A DNA stretch of 5,719 nt from positions 1-5,719 of the forward strand of contig JAHEGF010000219.1 of assembly GCA_024645155.1 (NCBI GenBank), in the 5' to 3' direction. Each line of letters starts with the position of its first letter. Within the stretch, counting starts at the first letter, position 1. The stretch is from Phyllobacteriaceae bacterium (lineage in GTDB: Bacteria; Pseudomonadota; Alphaproteobacteria; Rhizobiales; Rhizobiaceae). This document shows positions 1-4,993 of the stretch, in pieces. The notes beneath the pieces are model-generated. The model was not told the origin of the DNA. It searched no databases and saw only the letters and a list, made by a program, of their open reading frames with translations. The position numbers and the translations under genes are program-made.

Positions 1-561
1 TTCGATGAGGCGGTTGGCAATGTGGCGGATCTGCGCGCACCCCATGTAGATGACAAGGGTCGTGTGAGGGTCGGCCAGGCTTTTCCAGTCGAGATCAAGC
101 GGTTCGTCATCCTTGCAGTGGCCGGTCACGAAGCGGACACCGGTTGCCAGTCCGCGATGGGTAAGCGGGATCAGGGCACTTGCTGCACAACCCTGCGCAG
201 CGGTTATTCCAGGCACTACCTCAAAGGGTATGTTGGCCTCAATCAGTTCCATCGCTTCCTCACTGCCGCGCCCGAAGACGAACGGGTCGCCGCCTTTCAG
301 GCGGACAACGGTAAGCCCGCCCCTGGCGAGCCGGACAAGAAGGCTGTTTATCTGCGCTTGCGGGATGGGGTGGCGCTTCGGCTCCTTGCCAACTGACAGC
401 ATCGCGGCGGTCCGCGGAACCATTGCGAGGATTTCCGGCGATACCAGACGGTCGTGGACCACTACGTCTGCGAGATTGAGTATGCGTGCCGCCTTCATTG
501 TTAGAAGTTCGGCATCGCCCGGACCGGCCCCGACAAGATAGACTTTGCCTGTATCGCTCAT
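1..561 (-). CDS. nirE: Uroporphyrinogen-III C-methyltransferase (SUMT), NirE type, 3' end outside window
   Basis: This cytoplasmic enzyme uses two S-adenosylmethionines to methylate uroporphyrinogen III at C2 and C7, giving precorrin-2, the precursor of siroheme, cobalamin and heme d1. The 187 visible residues (family usually about 260-280) show the SUMT signatures: VYLVGAGPGD near residues 7-16 (SAM-binding glycine loop), VVHDRLVS at 34-41, KGGDPFVFGRG at 89-99, VVPGITAA at 115-122, PLTHRG at 132-137, GVRFVTGH at 141-148 and YMG at 172-174. The start is the ATG at 561, with a GGAG Shine-Dalgarno at 569-572, seven bases upstream. The reading frame is still open at the window edge. The family assignment is firm. 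The name nirE rather than cobA or the SUMT part of cysG rests on context: a nir cluster, its own TTGAC-N4-GTCAA operator, and no CysG-type siroheme-synthase domain ahead of it. The remaining heme d1 genes may follow beyond the edge, but that is not visible. Confidence 0.93.
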   Translation of the reverse strand, partial: MSDTGKVYLVGAGPGDAELLTMKAARILNLADVVVHDRLVSPEILAMVPRTAAMLSVGKEPKRHPIPQAQINSLLVRLARGGLTVVRLKGGDPFVFGRGSEEAMELIEANIPFEVVPGITAAQGCAASALIPLTHRGLATGVRFVTGHCKDDEPLDLDWKSLADPHTTLVIYMGCAQIRHIANRLIE

Positions 562-631
562 TTGGGGTCTCCGGGCTTGAGAAAAAACAAAGTCACTGTT
601 TCCAAGTCTCTCCGTTGCCGGGATTAAGGCA

Positions 632-645
632 TTGACGAAGGTCAA
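632..645 (-). promoter_or_regulatory. FNR/CRP-family (NnrR/DNR-like) operator upstream of nirE
   Basis: TTGAC-GAAG-GTCAA is a perfect 5-base inverted repeat with a 4-base spacer, the layout recognised by FNR, DNR and NnrR regulators (FNR consensus TTGAT-N4-ATCAA; the C/G variant is common at NO-responsive sites). It ends 70 bases before the nirE ATG, in a gap with no other gene. If it acts as a class II activator site centred near -41.5, transcription would start near 597. I see no convincing -10 hexamer there. Which regulator binds it is inference. Confidence 0.8.
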
Positions 646-655
646 GAATCGGAAT

Positions 656-682
656 GCCAGACTGCATGTCCTGCTGTCCGGC
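656..682 (-). terminator. Possible weak hairpin terminator after the cupredoxin gene
   Basis: Read on the minus strand, GCCGGACAGC and GCAGTCTGGC can pair around a 7-base loop, with one G-U pair and one A-A mismatch. The hairpin starts 28 bases beyond the cupredoxin stop codon and is followed by ATTCCGATTCTT rather than a clean T run. It sits just before the nirE operator, where the end of the upstream unit would be expected. The imperfect stem and poor T tract make this tentative. Confidence 0.35.
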
Positions 683-710
683 CCAAATCCCCAAATATTG
701 CTGAAGGCGT

Positions 711-1151
711 CTACTCGACGATCGTCACGACACCCTTCATCCCGTGGTCTTCCCAATGCGGGCCGCACAGGTAGGTATGATCGCCGGCCGGCAGGTCCAG
801 TGTCTGCTCCACGGTTTCGTCTGGAAAGAAGCGCTCCGATTCGGCTCTTCCAGCATCCTTGAACCACACGGAATGGCTGGTGCGTTTGTCGACGTTGACC
901 CAACGCACCGTAACGCCGGCTTTGACCTCGAATTTGGCCGGACAAAAAATGTATTTGTAGGCCAGAACGGTTGTTTTCTCCTCGTCGCCCTGGGCAGTGC
1001 CGGTCAGTTCCTTGTAACGTTCGGCGGCTTCGGCGCAGGTTTCGGCGTTCTTCTCGTCATCGCCTGTGGCCAAACCGGGTGTGGTCAACAAGGCGGACGG
1101 CAGACAGCCAAGTGCCAGTATCATTGCGATGCGTCGGCATGTCGGTGTCAT
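711..1151 (-). CDS. Exported blue (type 1) copper protein, plastocyanin/pseudoazurin-like
   Basis: This is a small periplasmic electron carrier of the cupredoxin fold, 146 residues. Residues 1-28 form a signal peptide (TCRR basic start, hydrophobic stretch, likely cleavage after GLA). Residues about 62-146 are the cupredoxin domain: a PAKFEVKAGVTVRWVN strand pattern, a first copper ligand His93 in TSHSV, then Cys129, His132 and Met138 in YLCGPHWEDHGMKG near the C terminus. Two further cysteines, Cys39 and Cys70, lie outside the copper site and could form a disulfide. I chose the ATG at 1151 because GGAGG at 1157-1161 lies five bases upstream; the in-frame ATG at 1163 has a worse-placed site, and ATGs further upstream would overlap the preceding gene. 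The gene lies 19 bases behind the multiheme cytochrome stop, so the two are almost surely co-transcribed. Its likely job, by analogy with azurin and pseudoazurin, is passing electrons to NirS. The partner is inferred, not shown. Confidence 0.88.
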   Translation of the reverse strand: MTPTCRRIAMILALGCLPSALLTTPGLATGDDEKNAETCAEAAERYKELTGTAQGDEEKTTVLAYKYIFCPAKFEVKAGVTVRWVNVDKRTSHSVWFKDAGRAESERFFPDETVEQTLDLPAGDHTYLCGPHWEDHGMKGVVTIVE

Positions 1152-1154
1152 CTT

Positions 1155-1161
1155 CTCCTCC
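1155..1161 (-). promoter_or_regulatory. Ribosome binding site fixing the cupredoxin start
   Basis: GGAGGAG on the minus strand precedes the ATG at 1151 (GGAGG core with five bases of spacing). It overlaps the alternative ATG at 1163, whose own GGAG is only two bases away. This favours 1151 as the start and places the site within the 19-base gap after the upstream stop codon. Confidence 0.7.
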
Positions 1162-1170
1162 ATTTCTCCG

Positions 1171-3012
1171 CTATTGCTTGACGGAAACGATATCGGCGTC
1201 ACCGGCCCCGAAACCGAGGCGCATATCGAGAGAGACGTGGTGGAAACGGGCACTGGCATAGTCGTCATGCAGCGCAAAGCCGACGGTGTAGATTTTGGCT
1301 GGATCGAGGCTGATATCGGCGGCAGATGCAGATTGCAGCGGCCGCTTCAAGATGACCGTCCACACCCCGGCTTCAAGGGTTCCGGCAGCCTCGACGGGCG
1401 CGTCATCGTCGGCGGCCATGATGCGTTCGGCGACGATCGAGCCGTTCTCGGCCTCGCCACCGGAGCGGTATCGGATCAGGTCCATGATGGTGCCATTTGC
1501 CGGCAGCGCAGCCAGTTCGTCAGCAGATTTGGGCTTGTCCCAACCTCCGCGTTTTGCACCGCGCTTGCCGCGTATTTCAATATCCGTACGCGAATCGGCC
1601 AGGTATTTGGTCACGCCATCGGCAAGATGGGCCAGTTCGGTACCCGTATATCCTGCAAGCTCGGACTGGTCGGGGGCATCGGGCATGAAACGTTCGTCGT
1701 GATGACAGGTCACCCAGCAGCCGGCCTGGTCGCCATACTCGACATTCTCACCGGCGATCATCATGGCGAGCTTGGCCTGGTTGTCGGGATCAAGCTTGCC
1801 GCCATCGGCAAAGGGCACCGGCGCGTGCGGCGTGTCCGGCCACTGGAAGCGCAAATAAAGGTTCTCGTCATCATGGGCGGCCTGCACGGCAATTTCGACA
1901 TGCGGGCGCTTGCCGGGGATCGGCGTTTCCTCGGCTTTTTCGCCGCTGGCGATCAGTTCGCCCATGCTCTTGACTTCGTTGGCATGGCAGGTCGAGCAGC
2001 GGTCACCGGCCTTGGTAAAGGCACGGGAGCCACCATGGTCCTTGCCATTCTGGATCCATTCGAACGATGCCTGGCCCGGGTAGAACAGGGTCACAGTTCT
2101 GGCCGGTACGGCATTCCAGTCGACTGGTGTTTCCAATGCTCCGGCTACCGGTGAAGCGGCATTGGCGGATTGGCCTGAAGCCGCATCCGGGGCTGCAGCG
2201 GCTGCACCAGAGCCTGCTTTTTCGACCTGCGCGGTCAGTTGCGCAATCTTTTCGTTGAGCGGCGCGACAGCGCTTTCCACGCGGGCCTGAATGGCTTCGC
2301 GGGCAGCCTGTTCCTCGGCAGCCTTTTTCTCGGCGGCAGCGGCTTCTGCAGCGTGCGCGCGTTCCATGCCCTCCGCGAACAGCACCGGGACAGGCCGTGT
2401 GTATTTTGGATTGGGGGCTTCCAGCGCCTCACGTTCGCCGTCTTCAAGGAGATCACGAATATTCTTGTGGGCAATGCCCTTGTGGCAATCAATGCAAGTG
2501 AGGCCCTCCTCAAAAGCGTTCTGGTGCTGATTGCGCGCGCGCGGCTGCTGGTGTTCGGGGCTCATCGATTCGAAATTGTGACAATTGCGGCATTCGCGCG
2601 AATCGGTCGCTTTCATCGATTTCCAAACCCGGCGCGCCAGATACAGCCGCCGTTCCTCGAATTTCTCCGGCGTGTCGATTGTGCCAAGGACCTTGTGAAC
2701 GAGTTCGTTGGATGCCTTGATCTTGCGGATCATCTTGTGGACCCACGGATCGGGTACGTGACAGTCCGAACACTCGGCACGAACACCGGTGCGGTTCTGG
2801 TAGTGGATCGTTTTCTTGTATTCCTGGTAGACCGTCTGCTCCATCTCGTGGCACGAAACGCAAAAGCCAAGCGTGTTGGTGGCTTCCATGGCGGTATTGA
2901 ACCCGCCCCAGAAAATAATACCGGCACCGAATGCGACAACGGAGATTAAGACCGGAATTCCCCAAAGCGTCCGCTTGCGCCAGGATGTTTTGGTGGTGGC
3001 AGAATCAGTCAT
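1171..3012 (-). CDS. Membrane-anchored multiheme cytochrome c: NapC/NirT tetraheme domain fused to an EB_dh-like heme domain
   Basis: This 613-residue protein is predicted to oxidise quinol at the membrane and pass electrons into the periplasm. A basic start (WRKR) leads to one membrane anchor at about 16-37. Next comes a NapC/NirT domain with four CXXCH motifs at 51-55, 81-85, 141-145 and 173-177. The first reads CVSCHEM, the CXXCHXM form whose Met ligates heme 1 in NrfH. Residues about 218-292 are an Ala/Glu-rich, partly coiled-coil-like linker. Residues about 300-613 resemble ethylbenzene-dehydrogenase (EB_dh) heme domains: ENLYLRFQWPD at 383-393, YTVGFALHDD at 575-584 and RFHHVSLDMRLGFG at 589-602. 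This part adds CSTCH at 339-343 and CWVTCH, a CX3CH, at 432-437, so up to six c-type hemes are possible. NapC/NirT proteins alone are usually about 200 residues. The ATG at 3012 is preferred because GGAG at 3022-3025 is nine bases upstream; at the ATG at 3021 that site would directly abut the start. The gene follows nirS and precedes the cupredoxin, suggesting a NirS electron-supply role. The EB_dh assignment is from motif memory. Confidence 0.9.
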   Translation of the reverse strand: MTDSATTKTSWRKRTLWGIPVLISVVAFGAGIIFWGGFNTAMEATNTLGFCVSCHEMEQTVYQEYKKTIHYQNRTGVRAECSDCHVPDPWVHKMIRKIKASNELVHKVLGTIDTPEKFEERRLYLARRVWKSMKATDSRECRNCHNFESMSPEHQQPRARNQHQNAFEEGLTCIDCHKGIAHKNIRDLLEDGEREALEAPNPKYTRPVPVLFAEGMERAHAAEAAAAEKKAAEEQAAREAIQARVESAVAPLNEKIAQLTAQVEKAGSGAAAAAPDAASGQSANAASPVAGALETPVDWNAVPARTVTLFYPGQASFEWIQNGKDHGGSRAFTKAGDRCSTCHANEVKSMGELIASGEKAEETPIPGKRPHVEIAVQAAHDDENLYLRFQWPDTPHAPVPFADGGKLDPDNQAKLAMMIAGENVEYGDQAGCWVTCHHDERFMPDAPDQSELAGYTGTELAHLADGVTKYLADSRTDIEIRGKRGAKRGGWDKPKSADELAALPANGTIMDLIRYRSGGEAENGSIVAERIMAADDDAPVEAAGTLEAGVWTVILKRPLQSASAADISLDPAKIYTVGFALHDDYASARFHHVSLDMRLGFGAGDADIVSVKQ

Positions 3013-3021
3013 GAGAGACAT

Positions 3022-3025
3022 CTCC
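3022..3025 (-). promoter_or_regulatory. Ribosome binding site deciding the multiheme cytochrome start
   Basis: GGAG on the minus strand touches the ATG at 3021 directly but lies nine bases before the ATG at 3012, a workable spacing. This supports initiation at 3012, which gives a protein three residues shorter than the longest reading. Confidence 0.55.
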
Positions 3026-3109
3026 GGGGAAAATCGTCCAATCTAACAACTCCGGCAATAGAACCGGAATATCCCGGCCAATTGTTCAATCGGCGGGCGC
3101 TAACGGGGG

Positions 3110-3135
3110 AAAAACGGGCGACCAATGGCCGCCCG
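3110..3135 (-). terminator. Rho-independent terminator after nirS
   Basis: On the minus strand CGGGCGGCC pairs with GGTCGCCCG around an ATT loop, a nine-pair stem with one G-U, followed at once by TTTTT at 3110-3114. It begins 12 bases past the nirS stop codon. The position and form are classic. It lies between nirS and the multiheme cytochrome gene on the same strand, so the downstream pair is reached either by read-through or from a promoter within 3022-3109. Confidence 0.85.
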
Positions 3136-3147
3136 TCATGTTCACCC

Positions 3148-4767
3148 TCAGGTGTTGTGGTCAACGCGGTTGGTGACGTTGAACTTGCCGGTGGGAGTTT
3201 CGAGGCCCTCGACGCGGCCAACTTCCTCAAGCGTGTTGGTGTCGTAGACGACAATGTGCCCGTCGAGCCATGTCTTCTTGCCACCGCGGGCCCATACCGA
3301 TACCCAGAATTCGGAACCATCGGCATTGAACTCAGTGTGAACGGCAACCTGCTTTTCACCGTCGGTAACCTGAATCGTCTTGACGATCTTGCCGGTTTCC
3401 TTTGAGACGACCTGGATTGACTGCTGGATCTCGGGTTCGGGATGCAACGTCTGGTCCATGATCACGTACGGCGAGTTCGGATGGGTCCGGATGAAAAGGC
3501 CCGGTCCATCGGTCTCGGTCTTGTAGCAGACCTTCCAGGCATTGTCGGGATGACCGGCCGGGTCGTTGCCCCAGGTGGTCAGCATGCCTTCGCCGAGATG
3601 GACGGTACCGGCAACGGGACCGCATTTCGGATCTATCCAGTTTGCTCCGGGACCAGGGTGCGGCTTGACGCCTGTCTCGATGGAGGCAACCGCCTTGCGG
3701 GTCTCGGTGTCGAGGACCTCGACCCGATTTGAGGCATTTGCCGCGATCTGGAAGTAGCGGTGCGACGGATCGAAGAAACCGTCATGGAGGAACTTATGGG
3801 TGTTGATCTGCTCGATTCGCAGATTGTCGAGGTCAGAATAGTCGACCTGCCACATCTGTCCCAGTTCCTTGACCGCAACCATCCATGTTGGGGCGTTAGG
3901 AGTGTTGTAGACGGCGGCAACGCGTGCCTCGTTGACATAATTGCCGTCGACATCAATGCCCCGGGTGGAAACAACCTTGAGCGGCTCCATCGTCTCGGCA
4001 TCAAGTATGACGAAATGCGGAGGCCAATAACCACCGCCGATAACGTACTTGTCCTTCCATTCACCGAAATGGGACACAGCGACATCGCGTGCGTCAGAAG
4101 CGATCTGGGCTTCAGCTACCACTGCCGGCGGGTCCATCCACAGGTCGATCTTGGTCATGCGGCCATCGCGGCCCTGAGTAAACCAGAAGCGCCCGTCGGA
4201 AGATTCCTTCATGACGTGAACAGCATAGCCGGTATCGACCTTGGAGACGACTTCCTTGGTATCACCGTCGATGATACCGACCTTGCCGGCATCACGAAGA
4301 ATCACGAGAAAGAAGTTCTTCCAGTTGCGGCCATGGGCCGGTTCCTTCGGATAATCTTTCGGTTCAACAAAGACTTTCCAGCGCTCTTTCATCTGCGCCA
4401 GAGACATCTCGGGCGGGGTCGGCGGATCCATCATGATATAGGTCGCCATGTCCTTGATTTCTTGTTCGGAGAACGTGTCATCAAAGTTGTTCATGCCGCC
4501 TTCGGTGCCGAGGGTAATGATTTTCTCAAGACGTGCCTGGCCGAGTTTTAGCGTGCTTTCCGGCTCGAGGTTTTTACCGGTTGCACCCTTGCGGAGAACA
4601 CCGTGGCACCCCGCGCAACGCTGGAAATAGAGAAGCTTTGAGTGTTCAAAAGCTTCTGCCGACAGGGCCGGTTCCTGGGCGATGCTGGTCTGGGGTGTGG
4701 CCACTGCGATAGCCATCCCGATCGCAGACATTATCGTACTGTCTCGTAGTAGTTTCCTGAAGCGCAT
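3148..4767 (-). CDS. nirS: Cytochrome cd1 nitrite reductase (NO-forming)
   Basis: This periplasmic enzyme reduces nitrite to nitric oxide, the defining step of denitrification, and works as a homodimer with one heme c and one heme d1 per chain. The 539 residues are close to the usual precursor size. A signal peptide runs to about residue 30 (cleavage in SIA-QE). The cytochrome c domain has CAGCH at 51-55 and a probable Met ligand at 92 in GGMNNF. The d1 beta-propeller has the proximal His184 (YAVHVMKESSDGR), and His328 (FLHDG) and His370 (PHPGPGANW), which match the two distal active-site histidines of the Pseudomonas enzyme. The C terminus reads TPTGKFNVTNRVDHNT, where the Pseudomonas protein as I recall it has NVYNTMTD. 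The start is the ATG at 4767, with GAGGAG at 4775-4780 seven bases upstream. The gene is transcribed from the divergent region under the operator at 4836-4849 and ends at a strong terminator. Family identification is very secure. Confidence 0.98.
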   Translation of the reverse strand: MRFRKLLRDSTIMSAIGMAIAVATPQTSIAQEPALSAEAFEHSKLLYFQRCAGCHGVLRKGATGKNLEPESTLKLGQARLEKIITLGTEGGMNNFDDTFSEQEIKDMATYIMMDPPTPPEMSLAQMKERWKVFVEPKDYPKEPAHGRNWKNFFLVILRDAGKVGIIDGDTKEVVSKVDTGYAVHVMKESSDGRFWFTQGRDGRMTKIDLWMDPPAVVAEAQIASDARDVAVSHFGEWKDKYVIGGGYWPPHFVILDAETMEPLKVVSTRGIDVDGNYVNEARVAAVYNTPNAPTWMVAVKELGQMWQVDYSDLDNLRIEQINTHKFLHDGFFDPSHRYFQIAANASNRVEVLDTETRKAVASIETGVKPHPGPGANWIDPKCGPVAGTVHLGEGMLTTWGNDPAGHPDNAWKVCYKTETDGPGLFIRTHPNSPYVIMDQTLHPEPEIQQSIQVVSKETGKIVKTIQVTDGEKQVAVHTEFNADGSEFWVSVWARGGKKTWLDGHIVVYDTNTLEEVGRVEGLETPTGKFNVTNRVDHNT

Positions 4768-4774
4768 CGAAAGG

Positions 4775-4780
4775 CTCCTC
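4775..4780 (-). promoter_or_regulatory. Strong nirS ribosome binding site
   Basis: GAGGAG on the minus strand lies seven bases before the nirS ATG at 4767. It is the best-spaced strong site in the window and confirms the start, which also gives a complete signal peptide. Confidence 0.75.
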
Positions 4781-4835
4781 TGATTTGGTTCATACCGGGT
4801 AATGGAACCTTTGCGTCTTTTGGACGCTGGAGGAA

Positions 4836-4849
4836 TTGACGATCGTCAA
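4836..4849 (-). promoter_or_regulatory. FNR/CRP-family (NnrR/DNR-like) operator in the nirS-nnrS divergent region
   Basis: TTGAC-GATC-GTCAA is a perfect 14-base palindrome with the FNR/DNR/NnrR layout. It ends 68 bases before the nirS ATG, almost the same distance as the matching site before nirE. Because it is symmetric and the flanking genes diverge, it could also act on nnrS, whose ATG is 144 bases away on the other side; CACATT at 4872-4877 is at the right distance to be a weak -10 for that direction. The regulator itself is not in the window. Confidence 0.85.
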
Positions 4850-4993
4850 GCTACAGCGGCTTCTCCTACTCCACATTAGTATGACAACGCGTGGGAGGAT
4901 TTGCGTGTGGATTTGTGGATATTGCTGTTCGGAAACGGATTTCGATGCCGGCACGACAACCGAATTGCGTGCATTAGTAACCGGTAATTCGCG
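4850..4993 (+). promoter_or_regulatory. Upstream region of nnrS
   Basis: This non-coding stretch should contain the nnrS promoter and leader. I see no second FNR-type dyad, no clear -35/-10 pair and no good Shine-Dalgarno directly before the nnrS ATG. It holds short direct repeats: GGATTTG at 4897-4903 and 4909-4915, with the related GGATATT at 4917-4923 and GGATTTC at 4937-4943, and CATTAGTA at 4874-4881 and 4972-4979. No function can be assigned to them. Confidence 0.4.

Noticed and set aside
22..541. Two plus-strand open frames at the left edge
   Set aside because: The minus strand encodes an uninterrupted SUMT with all its signature motifs; the plus frames have no such content.
1152..1277. 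Longer cupredoxin reading from an ATG at 1277
   Set aside because: It would overlap the end of the cytochrome gene by about 100 bases and add a polar stretch before the signal peptide; the ribosome binding site supports 1151.
1066..2154. Long plus-strand open frame (362 codons) opposite the multiheme cytochrome
   Set aside because: The minus strand carries heme motifs, a membrane anchor and a ribosome binding site in this interval. The plus-strand translation shows no recognisable domain and is explained by GC-rich codon bias.
2574..2586. Inverted repeat AATTGTGACAATT
   Set aside because: It lies inside the cytochrome coding region near the third heme codons, and its one-base spacer does not fit an FNR-type site.
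3080..3090. ATTGTTCAAT as an FNR-type operator for the cytochrome gene
   Set aside because: The half-sites are only two bases apart and short; the FNR/DNR layout needs TTGA-N6-TCAA.
3760..4551. Plus-strand open frame of 263 codons opposite nirS
   Set aside because: It is antisense to unmistakable NirS sequence, with no ribosome binding site or family motif of its own.
4950..4967. GGCACG...TTGC resembling a sigma-54 promoter before nnrS
   Set aside because: The distance between the GG and GC elements is 15 bases instead of the required 10.
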